Of a DNA stretch of 6,749 bases, positions 1 through 6,027 are shown in pieces. This DNA is from a bacterium. Its GTDB lineage: Archaea; Thermoplasmatota; Thermoplasmata; Lutacidiplasmatales; UBA184. A program made the position numbers and the translations under genes. The stretch lies in contig JAKBKR010000113.1 in assembly GCA_021832495.1 (NCBI GenBank), positions 1-6,749 of the forward strand. The letters run 5' to 3'. The notes under the pieces are model-generated. The model searched no databases and was not told the DNA's origin. It saw nothing but the letters and a program-made list of their open reading frames with translations. How positions within the stretch are numbered: the first letter of the stretch is position 1; each line of letters opens with the position of its first letter.

Positions 1-962
1 GCCCGGGCGAGGTACGGATCGCCCTGCAGGTCGCAGGGCTCAACCATCTGGACCTGTTCACGTTGGAAGGGATGCCGGGCATCACGGTCCCGCTCCCACA
101 TGTGCTCGCGGGGGACGGGACAGGTGTCATCGACCGCGTGGGGGAAGGTGTGGACCCGGCGCGGGTCGGTCAGCGGGTTCTCGTTGACCCGTCCCTTGCG
201 GACGGAACGTGCGAGTGGTGCCGACGGGGGCTGGAGAACTTCTGCAGCAACTATCAGATCATCGGGGAACATACCAACGGCACGGCCGCCGAATACGTGG
301 TCGTTCCACAGGGAAACGCCGTCCCGCTCCCGCCACGCTTGGACTGGGTGGGCGGGGCGGGGGTTGCGCTCGTCTTCATGACCGCATGGCATGCGCTGCG
401 AACGGTGGGCGAGCTCCAGCAAGGCGATACGTTGGCCATTATCGGTGCGGGCGGCGGCCTCGTTACGGCGGCGGTGCAAGTGGGCCGGTACCTGGGGGCA
501 CGGACGGTCGTCGCCACCCGGAACGCGGCGAAAGGGGAGAAGACCCGGGCCTTGGGGGCGGACGAGGTCGTGGTCTATGGTGATGACCAACCGCTTTCGA
601 AAGCCCTCTGGGCGGCTTCGGGTAAGCGGGGCTTCGATGTCGTCTTTGATTCCACGGGCCGGGCGACGTTCACCGCCTCGGCCCGGTCCCTGGCCCGAGG
701 CGGACGGTTGGTCTTCTGCGGCGGGACCACCGGCCCCGTGGTGGAGATCGATCTGCGGGGGTTGTTCTGGCGGGGCGCCTCCCTCCGAGGCAGCACGATG
801 GCGACCCGGGCCGAGTTCCACGAGGTCCTCCGCCACCTCGCCGACGGCACCTTGAAACCCGTCGTCGACCGTGTGTTCCCCCTCGAGGAGGGACCAGCCG
901 CCATGGAACGGCTGGCCGGGGGGGACGTCTTTGGCAAGGTTCTTCTGCGCGTGCGACAGTAG
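1..962 (+). CDS. MDR-family (zinc-type alcohol dehydrogenase-like) oxidoreductase, 5' end missing
   Basis: This is the C-terminal 319 residues of a medium-chain dehydrogenase/reductase. The frame is already open at position 3, and the TTG at 63 is an internal Leu rather than the start; about 25-30 residues are probably missing. The GroES-like part includes GLNHLDL and a CEWC...C segment (visible residues 70, 73, 81), which is the structural-zinc lobe with Asp67 where the first Cys normally lies. The Rossmann part starts near residue 143 with IIGAGGGL. An ATRN segment after the second strand has Arg where NAD-specific enzymes often have an acidic residue, which hints at NADP(H). Asn14 and Gly37 occupy the places of the catalytic-zinc Cys and His, so a zinc-dependent alcohol dehydrogenase reaction is doubtful; a quinone-oxidoreductase-like or related reduction is equally possible. 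The substrate is unknown. The stop lies 9 nt before serS. The family call is firm and the function is open. Confidence 0.9.
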   Translation, partial: PGEVRIALQVAGLNHLDLFTLEGMPGITVPLPHVLAGDGTGVIDRVGEGVDPARVGQRVLVDPSLADGTCEWCRRGLENFCSNYQIIGEHTNGTAAEYVVVPQGNAVPLPPRLDWVGGAGVALVFMTAWHALRTVGELQQGDTLAIIGAGGGLVTAAVQVGRYLGARTVVATRNAAKGEKTRALGADEVVVYGDDQPLSKALWAASGKRGFDVVFDSTGRATFTASARSLARGGRLVFCGGTTGPVVEIDLRGLFWRGASLRGSTMATRAEFHEVLRHLADGTLKPVVDRVFPLEEGPAAMERLAGGDVFGKVLLRVRQ

Positions 963-970
963 GGGGGAGG
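963..970 (+). promoter_or_regulatory. Shine-Dalgarno-like G-rich motif before serS, unusually close to the start
   Basis: GGGGGAGG directly follows the TAG stop of the upstream dehydrogenase gene. Its GGAGG core ends one base before the serS ATG at 972, much closer than the usual 5-9 nt. The start is nevertheless well supported, because the protein begins MLDIERIRNDPE as is typical of seryl-tRNA synthetases. The layout suggests translational coupling, or initiation in which this motif pairs imperfectly. Confidence 0.5.
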
Positions 971-971
971 C

Positions 972-2264
972 ATGCTGGACATCGAACGCATCCGGAACGA
1001 TCCCGAGGGCGTGCGCCAGAACCTGGCGCGCAGGCGGAACGAACTCTACCTCAAGCAGTTCACCGAATTGCTCGCGATCGACCGGGACTGGCGAAAGGCT
1101 CAGCAGGAAGCGAGCGACCTGCGCCGCCAGCGCAACGCGATCGCCCGCGAGTTCTCTGAGGCGAAGAAGGCAGGGAAGGCCACGGACGGGCTCGCCCGTC
1201 AGGCCGAGGCCATCCCGGCGCAGCTCACCGAGCTCGAGGCCCGGGAGGCGGTCTTCGAAGCGCGGCGCCGGGAACTCTTGATGGCGCTTCCGAACCTCCT
1301 CGATGACTCTGTCCCCTACGGTAAGGACGACACCGAGAATCAGGTCGCCCGGGAATGGGGCGAACGACGGGAGGCTCCGAAGGACCTCCCCCCCCACGGC
1401 GAGTTCCTCGAGAGCCACCAGATGGGAGACTTCGAAAGGGCCCGCAAGGTGAGCGGTGCAGGATTCTACTACCTCGAGGGCCCGATGGTGCTTCTCGACA
1501 TGGCCGTCCAGCGCTTTGCCATGGACCTCCTCGTCCGGAAGGGGTTCACCCCGGTGATCCCACCCTACATGCTCCGGCGGGCACCGTATGAGGGGGTGAC
1601 GGACCTCGCCGACTTTGAGAACGTGATGTACCGCATTGAAGGGGAGGACCTCTATCTCATCGCCACGAGCGAGCACCCGATCGCCGCCCTGTTCATGGGC
1701 GAGATCCTCGAGGAAGACCGGTTGCCCTTGCGCTGGGCGGGGATCTCTCCATGCTTCCGGAAGGAGATCGGCGGCCACGGAGTGGACCAGAAGGGGGCCT
1801 TCCGGGTGCATCAGTTCCACAAGATCGAGCAGTTCGTCTTCTGCCAGCCGGAGGACTCTCCCCGCATCCACGAGGAACTCCTCTCGAACGCCGAGGAGTT
1901 CCTCCAACGCCTCGGGCTCGCCTACCGTGTCGTCAATGTGTGCACGGGGGACCTGGGGATCGTCGCCGCCAAGAAGTATGACATCGAAGGTTGGTTCCCA
2001 CGCCAAAAGCAGTACCGGGAACTCGTCAGCTGTTCCAATTGTACGGATTACCAGGCCCGGCGCCTCGGGATACGCACCGGCAAGCATGGAAAGCCGGGAA
2101 AGGGGGTTCCCCACACCCTCAATTCCACCATGGTCGCAACCCCGCGCACCCTCGTAGCGCTCGTCGAGAGCTTCGCTACGGAAGATGGACGCATCGGCAT
2201 CCCCGAGGTGCTGCGGCCGTACCTTGGGGGCCTCCATGAGCTCCCCGCGCCGGTAGCCCGGTAG
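972..2264 (+). CDS. serS: seryl-tRNA synthetase (class II, standard type)
   Basis: A cytoplasmic enzyme that charges tRNA-Ser, and tRNA-Sec where present, with serine using ATP. At 430 residues it has the usual length. The N-terminal MLDIERIRNDPE is followed by a charged, Ala-rich stretch at about residues 28-105 that should form the long antiparallel coiled coil gripping the tRNA-Ser variable arm. The class II core carries the TSE serine-site loop (232-234) and motif 2 around CFRKE (261-265) and FRVHQF (277-282). It also has the conserved SCSNCTDYQARR segment (353-364) and motif 3 TLNSTMVATPRT (382-393) with the expected Arg392, then PEVLRPYLGG. This is the common SerRS and not the divergent zinc-dependent form of some methanogens. 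TSEHPIAA and KIEQFVF look archaeal to me by recollection of the family. It starts 9 nt after the dehydrogenase stop and ends 13 nt before the next gene, so co-transcription is likely. Confidence 0.97.
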   Translation: MLDIERIRNDPEGVRQNLARRRNELYLKQFTELLAIDRDWRKAQQEASDLRRQRNAIAREFSEAKKAGKATDGLARQAEAIPAQLTELEAREAVFEARRRELLMALPNLLDDSVPYGKDDTENQVAREWGERREAPKDLPPHGEFLESHQMGDFERARKVSGAGFYYLEGPMVLLDMAVQRFAMDLLVRKGFTPVIPPYMLRRAPYEGVTDLADFENVMYRIEGEDLYLIATSEHPIAALFMGEILEEDRLPLRWAGISPCFRKEIGGHGVDQKGAFRVHQFHKIEQFVFCQPEDSPRIHEELLSNAEEFLQRLGLAYRVVNVCTGDLGIVAAKKYDIEGWFPRQKQYRELVSCSNCTDYQARRLGIRTGKHGKPGKGVPHTLNSTMVATPRTLVALVESFATEDGRIGIPEVLRPYLGGLHELPAPVAR

Positions 2265-2266
2265 GC

Positions 2267-2270
2267 GAGG
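2267..2270 (+). promoter_or_regulatory. weak ribosome binding site of the ferritin-VIT1 gene
   Basis: GAGG lies just after the serS stop with 7 nt of spacing to the ATG at 2278. This supports that start over the in-frame ATG at 2290. The match is only four bases, so translation may partly depend on ribosomes arriving from serS. Confidence 0.4.
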
Positions 2271-2277
2271 CGCGGAC

Positions 2278-3372
2278 ATGGACGCTCGCATGGCCCGGGG
2301 CATCGAAGGAAACTACGTGGAGGAGCGCTCGAGCGAAGCGTTGTACCTTGCCTTGGCCCGCATCGATGACCACCCGGACCGGGGAAAGGTACTCGAACGG
2401 CTTGCGGCCCTCGAACACGAGCATGCGGAGATCTGGGCGGGACTGCTCAAGGGGGCGGGAGTCCCACTCCCTCACCCCCGCCACTTCTTCAAGCACCGGA
2501 TCTTTGGGGGGTTGGCCCGGACCTTCGGGGTCGGGGTCGTCCTTGCTGCGGTCCACAAGGAGGAGGCCGACGGGATAGCCAAGTACCTCTCCCAGATGCG
2601 GGAGTGGACGGACCCGAAGGTTCAAGAGGCTTTCCTTCGCATCCTGCCCGACGAGGTCTCCCATGAGATGGACACCCTCGATGAGGCTCGGCATGCCGCC
2701 GAAGAAGGGGGTTCGCTCCGCAGCGCGGTGCTAGGGGCGAACGACGGACTGGGCAGCATGCTGGCCCTTACCGCGGGCGTGGCGGCAGCCACCGCGTCGG
2801 ACCTAGCCGTGCTCATCGCCGGATCGGCCGCCCTCGTCGCGGGAGCCGTATCGATGGCGGCCTCGAACTACGTCTCGGTCAAGGCCGAGCAGGAAGTGTA
2901 TGCTGGGGTCCGGCACCGGGAGGTCCAAGGGATCTCCGTGGACCGGCCGGCGAAGGAGGCGCTGCTCCGCCGTGCCTACGAGAAGCGGGGGTTCACCCCG
3001 GAGGAAGCGGAGCGGCTTGTGGCCCGCCTTTCGGGAAAGGAGGAAGAGTTCACCCGGGCGCTCCTCGCCGAGCGGCACGGTATCGCCGAATCGAGCTTCG
3101 AGGACCCCGTTCGGCTCGGGGCCATCACGGGGGGGGCGTTCTTTGCGGCAGGATTGGTCCCCCTCCTCCCCTTCTTCTTCATCGGTGGGACCCCGGCCGT
3201 GCTCCTCGCCGTGGCGGCGAGCGGGATCGCCCTCTTCTTCAGCGGCGTGTTCCGGTCCCTGTCGACCCTCAGTTCCCTGCTGCGAGGGGGGCTCGAGATG
3301 CTGGCCGTCGGCCTGGGTTCCGCGGGCCTGACCTACGCCATCGGCCTTGTCATCGGAGGCTTCCTCCACTGA
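2278..3372 (+). CDS. ferritin-like (rubrerythrin-type) domain fused to a VIT1/CCC1 iron/manganese transporter
   Basis: A 364-residue membrane protein in two parts. Residues about 8-140 look like a ferritin-like four-helix domain with two ExxH metal motifs (E46-H49 and E126-H129) and further candidate ligands at E16/E20 and E95/E96, a spacing that fits a di-iron site. Residues about 145-364 are a VIT1/CCC1 domain: LGANDGLGS with D156 in TM1, and GAVSMAASNYVSVKAEQEVY with M193 in TM2. D156 and M193 correspond to the ion-path Asp and Met known from plant VIT1. A charged Glu-rich cytosolic stretch follows (about 203-275), then three hydrophobic spans near 283-302, 304-325 and 338-361. The same architecture occurs in bacterial MbfA (Er-VIT1), an inner-membrane iron exporter, so iron efflux or detoxification is the best inference; manganese is possible. 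It sits 13 nt after serS and 17 nt before rli1. Domain calls are firm and transport direction is inferred. Confidence 0.92.
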   Translation: MDARMARGIEGNYVEERSSEALYLALARIDDHPDRGKVLERLAALEHEHAEIWAGLLKGAGVPLPHPRHFFKHRIFGGLARTFGVGVVLAAVHKEEADGIAKYLSQMREWTDPKVQEAFLRILPDEVSHEMDTLDEARHAAEEGGSLRSAVLGANDGLGSMLALTAGVAAATASDLAVLIAGSAALVAGAVSMAASNYVSVKAEQEVYAGVRHREVQGISVDRPAKEALLRRAYEKRGFTPEEAERLVARLSGKEEEFTRALLAERHGIAESSFEDPVRLGAITGGAFFAAGLVPLLPFFFIGGTPAVLLAVAASGIALFFSGVFRSLSTLSSLLRGGLEMLAVGLGSAGLTYAIGLVIGGFLH

Positions 3373-3381
3373 AGGAGGAGG
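3372..3381 (+). promoter_or_regulatory. strong Shine-Dalgarno site of rli1
   Basis: AAGGAGGAGG overlaps the last base of the upstream TGA stop and leaves 8 nt before the ATG at 3390. It is by far the best ribosome binding site in the window, suggesting that rli1 is translated efficiently and independently of the upstream frame. Confidence 0.8.
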
Positions 3382-3389
3382 ATATCATC

Positions 3390-5171
3390 ATGACACGCAT
3401 TGCCGTCCTTCTCGCCGACCGCTGCCATCCTAAGGAGTGCCAGGGCGAGTGCCGGGCATACTGTCCCCCCGTCCGTATGGGGCAGGAATGCATCGTCTGG
3501 GGTCCGGACACAAAGCCCATCATCTCCGAAGACCTCTGCATCGGATGCGGCATCTGCGTCCACAAGTGTCCCTTCACCGCGATCAAGATCCTCAACACAC
3601 CGGAAGCCGCCGAGGGTGAGATGGTCCATCGGTACGGCCAGAACGCGTTCCGTCTCTTCCGCTTACCGGTGACTGGAGGCCCCGGCACCGTGGGCCTTTT
3701 GGGATCGAACGGCATCGGGAAGACGACAGCGCTCCGGATCCTCGCGGGGGTGGAGACCCCGAACCTCGGCGATTACGAGCACCCGGCCGACCTTACGAAG
3801 GTGCTCGAGTACTATCGGGGAACCGAGATGCATGCCTACTTCCGCAAGCTCTCCCGCCATGAGCTTCGGACCGTGGTGAAACCGCAGTACGTGGACGGCC
3901 TGGCGGCCATCGACCAGAGCATCGAGGACTACGTGGCCGAGGGAGGGGGGAACGCTACCCGGGCCCTAGAACGGACGGGGCTTTACTCGGCCCGCGCCAA
4001 ACGACTTTCCGAGGTCTCGGGTGGAGAGCTGCAACTGACGGCGATTGCGCGGACCTTGTCGGCCGATGCCGACGTTTACTTCTTTGACGAGCCCTCGAGC
4101 TACCTCGATGTCATCAACCGGCTCACGGTGGCGCGGCTCATCCGGGAGCTCGGGGAGGACCGGCCGGTCGTCATCGTGGAGCACGACCTAGCCATCCTCG
4201 ACTACCTGGCCGACCGGGTCCACCTGCTCTACGGCGAAGCCTCGGCCTTCGGGGTCGTTTCGCACCCGATGGCGACCCGGACGGCGATCAACACCTACCT
4301 CTCCGGGTACCTCCGGGAGGAGAATGTGCGGTTCCGGACCGAACCGGTCACCTTTACCTCCCATCCTCCCAAGCCCCCTTCTGCGCGGATCCCCCTCGTC
4401 ACCTTCGCCCCGCTCATGAAGGAGTACCCCGGATTCCGGACCGAGGTCACCGGAGGCACCTTCCATAAGGGCGAGACCGTCGGGGTCGTGGGCCCGAACA
4501 GCACCGGCAAGACCACCTTCGTGAAGATGCTGGCCGGTGTCGAGCCACCCACCAAAGGCGGACCCTCCCCCGCGGTCCGGGTGAGCTACAAACCCCAGTA
4601 CCTCAAGGCGCAAGGGGATTGGAGCCTGCAGGACCGGGTGATGGCCCTTTCCGGTGGCAAGGACTTCGACCTCTCGTTCTTTGAGACGGACTTGGTCGGG
4701 AGCCTCTCGCTCCGTCCCATCTTGGGCACTCCCTTGAACAAGCTCTCGGGCGGCGAGCTCCAACGGGTGGCCATCGCCTTGTCCCTGGCGATGGATGCGA
4801 CGCTCTACCTCCTCGACGAACCCTCAGCCTACCTCGACACCGACGAACGGATGAACGCGGCGCGGGTGATCCGACGAGCGGCAGAGCGCCGGGGAGCCGC
4901 CACCCTGGTCGTGGACCATGATGTCTACTTCCTCGACCTCTTGGCAGACAGCCTCATGGTATTCCATGCAGCCACCCACGCAACGGGAAAAGGGGGCCGG
5001 GGAGAGGGACCGTACATCATGCGGGAGGGTATGAACCGGCTATTGAAGGCGGTCGAGGTCACCTTCCGTCGGGACGAGGAGACGCTGCGACCCCGGGTGA
5101 ACAAGGCGGGTTCCGCCCTCGACCGGGAGCAGAAGTCGAAAGGGGAGTACTACTACGATCCGGCCGGATGA
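3390..5171 (+). CDS. rli1: ABCE1/Rli1 ribosome-recycling ATPase with N-terminal iron-sulfur domain
   Basis: A soluble twin-ATPase that splits ribosomes after termination together with the release factor aRF1 or Pelota. At 593 residues it has the family's normal length. The N-terminal domain carries all nine family cysteines (C12, C17, C21, C25, C34, then CIGCGICVHKCP at 50-61), eight of which would bind two [4Fe-4S] clusters. NBD1 has Walker A GSNGIGKTT (105-113), the ABCE1-specific helix-loop-helix near 138-168, signature SGGELQ (210-215), Walker B FFDEP (231-235) and His265. Hinge 1 is near 303-316. NBD2 has Walker A GPNSTGKTT (368-376), signature LSGGELQR (452-459), Walker B YLLDEP (473-478) and His510. 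The C-terminal hinge 2 segment REGMNRLLK through EYYY is intact. Two departures stand out: Leu216 after the NBD1 signature where Arg is usual, and Ser371-Thr372 inside the NBD2 Walker A. It is the last gene of the plus-strand cluster. Confidence 0.98.
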   Translation: MTRIAVLLADRCHPKECQGECRAYCPPVRMGQECIVWGPDTKPIISEDLCIGCGICVHKCPFTAIKILNTPEAAEGEMVHRYGQNAFRLFRLPVTGGPGTVGLLGSNGIGKTTALRILAGVETPNLGDYEHPADLTKVLEYYRGTEMHAYFRKLSRHELRTVVKPQYVDGLAAIDQSIEDYVAEGGGNATRALERTGLYSARAKRLSEVSGGELQLTAIARTLSADADVYFFDEPSSYLDVINRLTVARLIRELGEDRPVVIVEHDLAILDYLADRVHLLYGEASAFGVVSHPMATRTAINTYLSGYLREENVRFRTEPVTFTSHPPKPPSARIPLVTFAPLMKEYPGFRTEVTGGTFHKGETVGVVGPNSTGKTTFVKMLAGVEPPTKGGPSPAVRVSYKPQYLKAQGDWSLQDRVMALSGGKDFDLSFFETDLVGSLSLRPILGTPLNKLSGGELQRVAIALSLAMDATLYLLDEPSAYLDTDERMNAARVIRRAAERRGAATLVVDHDVYFLDLLADSLMVFHAATHATGKGGRGEGPYIMREGMNRLLKAVEVTFRRDEETLRPRVNKAGSALDREQKSKGEYYYDPAG

Positions 5172-5271
5172 AGACCCAAAGGCCTTCTCCTCGCTCGGAC
5201 GCTCAAGGTTCTGCCGAGGTCTCCTTTTGTCGGGCCTTGGGGCAACACTGCTCAGGGACAAGAGGTCCAGA

Positions 5272-5290
5272 CTGTTCTCGGGGAGAACGG
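5272..5290. repeat. short inverted repeat (hairpin) in the convergent gap
   Basis: CTGTTCTC at 5272-5279 pairs with GAGAACGG at 5283-5290 around a GGG loop. That gives eight pairs, one of them a G-U wobble in the plus-strand RNA. It lies about 100 nt past the rli1 stop. There is no T-run after it, so a terminator role is possible but unproven. Confidence 0.5.
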
Positions 5291-5295
5291 GTTAC

Positions 5296-5321
5296 GGGAA
5301 GGGTCGCGAGCGACCCTTCCC
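5296..5321. terminator. perfect 12-nt inverted repeat between convergent rli1 and hsp20, possible bidirectional terminator
   Basis: GGGAAGGGTCGC at 5296-5307 is the exact reverse complement of GCGACCCTTCCC at 5310-5321, with only GA between. As RNA this is an 11-bp, very stable stem with a CGAG loop on either strand. It sits 17 nt past the hsp20 stop and about 124 nt past the rli1 stop, the place expected for a shared transcript end. Neither side has the T-tract usual at archaeal terminators, so 3'-end protection or a DNA-binding palindrome is also possible. Confidence 0.5.
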
Positions 5322-5338
5322 TGGGGTCCGGATGAGCC

Positions 5339-5899
5339 CTACTGGACCGGGACGTTCCGGTGCTCGACCGGGGTCGGGTTCTTCTTGGGGAGGGTCAGGG
5401 TGAGGACCCCATCCACGAATGAGGCCCCAGCCTTGGTGGAGTCGAGGTCATCCCCGAGGTCGAAGGCCCGGTAGTAGGTACCTTGCGAGCGCTCCCGGTA
5501 GGTCGCCCCATTCGAGTCCTCGGACTTCTCCGACGAGCTCTGGGCGGAGACCTCGACGCGGTTGCCGTGGATTGAGACATTGATGTCCTCCTTGCGGACC
5601 CCTGGGAGGTCCGAACGGACCTCGAAGTGGTCACCCTTGTCGATGATGTCCGAGTAGACCGGACGTACCCCCTGGGTCAGGGAGGGGAACTGGAAGTCCA
5701 CGGTAGGGAACCCGGAGAAGGGTTCGAAACCAAAGACGTCCGAGAATCGCCGGTTCATCGCTTCCATCATCCGGGAGACGTCCACAAAGGGGGTGTAGAC
5801 GGCCGGGGCGGTCGGGGCGGGTCGGGCATTCGCTAGGGACGTTCCATTGCGCCCCTTGTTGGAGGGGCTCTTCTTCTTCGCTGCCATGGGAATCACCAT
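5339..5899 (-). CDS. hsp20: small heat-shock protein, Hsp20/alpha-crystallin family
   Basis: An ATP-independent holdase chaperone, normally a large cytoplasmic oligomer that binds unfolding proteins. Counting from the ATG at 5899 it has 186 residues. A flexible basic N-terminus (AAKKKSPSNKGRNG) and an aromatic-rich segment (about 35-77) precede the alpha-crystallin domain at about 78-174. That domain includes SDLPGVRKEDINV and the diagnostic GVLTLTLPK at 164-172. A short tail has VPV (183-185), a form of the [IV]-x-[IV] motif that docks between dimers. Three starts are possible: TTG 5902, ATG 5899 and ATG 5887. I prefer ATG 5899 because it lies about 24 nt from the centre of a strong TATA box, as in a leaderless transcript; ATG 5887 would leave a leader of about 10 nt and shorten the protein by four residues. 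The gene is convergent with rli1 and divergent from the phosphatase gene. Confidence 0.95.
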   Translation of the reverse strand: MVIPMAAKKKSPSNKGRNGTSLANARPAPTAPAVYTPFVDVSRMMEAMNRRFSDVFGFEPFSGFPTVDFQFPSLTQGVRPVYSDIIDKGDHFEVRSDLPGVRKEDINVSIHGNRVEVSAQSSSEKSEDSNGATYRERSQGTYYRAFDLGDDLDSTKAGASFVDGVLTLTLPKKNPTPVEHRNVPVQ

Positions 5900-5919
5900 C
5901 AAAAGTAAATTAGCGCTTG

Positions 5920-5934
5920 TATATAAAAATTACT
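5920..5934 (-). promoter_or_regulatory. archaeal BRE + TATA promoter of hsp20
   Basis: Read on the minus strand, AGTAAT (5934-5929) fits the transcription factor B element pattern RNWAAW base for base. TTTTATATA (5928-5920), a close match to the archaeal TATA box, follows immediately. Counting about 24-27 nt from its centre puts the transcript start at or within a few bases of the ATG at 5899. The AT-rich patch stands out in a GC-rich window. Confidence 0.8.
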
Positions 5935-5965
5935 ACCCCGCGCCACCCCGGCGGTGTTCGAGGGG

Positions 5966-5982
5966 GGGGAGCTTATCTCCCC
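5966..5982. repeat. G-run hairpin in the hsp20/phosphatase divergent region
   Basis: GGGGAG (5966-5971) and CTCCCC (5977-5982) are exact reverse complements around a CTTAT loop. The left arm is the end of an eight-G run (5962-5969). It lies about 50 bp upstream of the hsp20 TATA box and 45 bp before the phosphatase start. It could be an operator or part of the phosphatase leader; it may also be chance in G-rich DNA. Confidence 0.35.
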
Positions 5983-6027
5983 GCCTCCTATCATGGGGGT
6001 GGGCAGGACCCGGAGCTGAGAAAACGC

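Noticed and set aside
63..65. TTG as the true start of the dehydrogenase
   Set aside because: The 20 codons before it stay open and encode family-typical sequence (GLNHLDLF), so the gene begins upstream of the window.
575..991. 138-residue minus-strand frame under the dehydrogenase
   Set aside because: It is a shadow of the dehydrogenase Rossmann region with no motif of its own.
2803..3369. 188-residue open frame antisense to the ferritin-VIT1 gene
   Set aside because: It is a GC-rich shadow frame rich in Gly, Glu, Arg and Pro with no recognisable domain, and it opposes a well-supported gene.
4188..4763. 191-residue open frame antisense to rli1
   Set aside because: Its composition is typical of the reverse complement of a high-GC gene, and the plus-strand ABCE1 motifs cover the whole span.
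5179..5186. AAGGCCTT palindrome just after the rli1 stop
   Set aside because: Eight bases with no extension and a common restriction-site-like core; too weak to call a regulatory site.
5900..5902. TTG start for hsp20
   Set aside because: An ATG follows immediately and fits the promoter spacing as well or better.
5993..6019. Eight-codon upstream frame (ATG to TGA) before the phosphatase
   Set aside because: It has no ribosome binding site or informative peptide; a frame this short is expected by chance.
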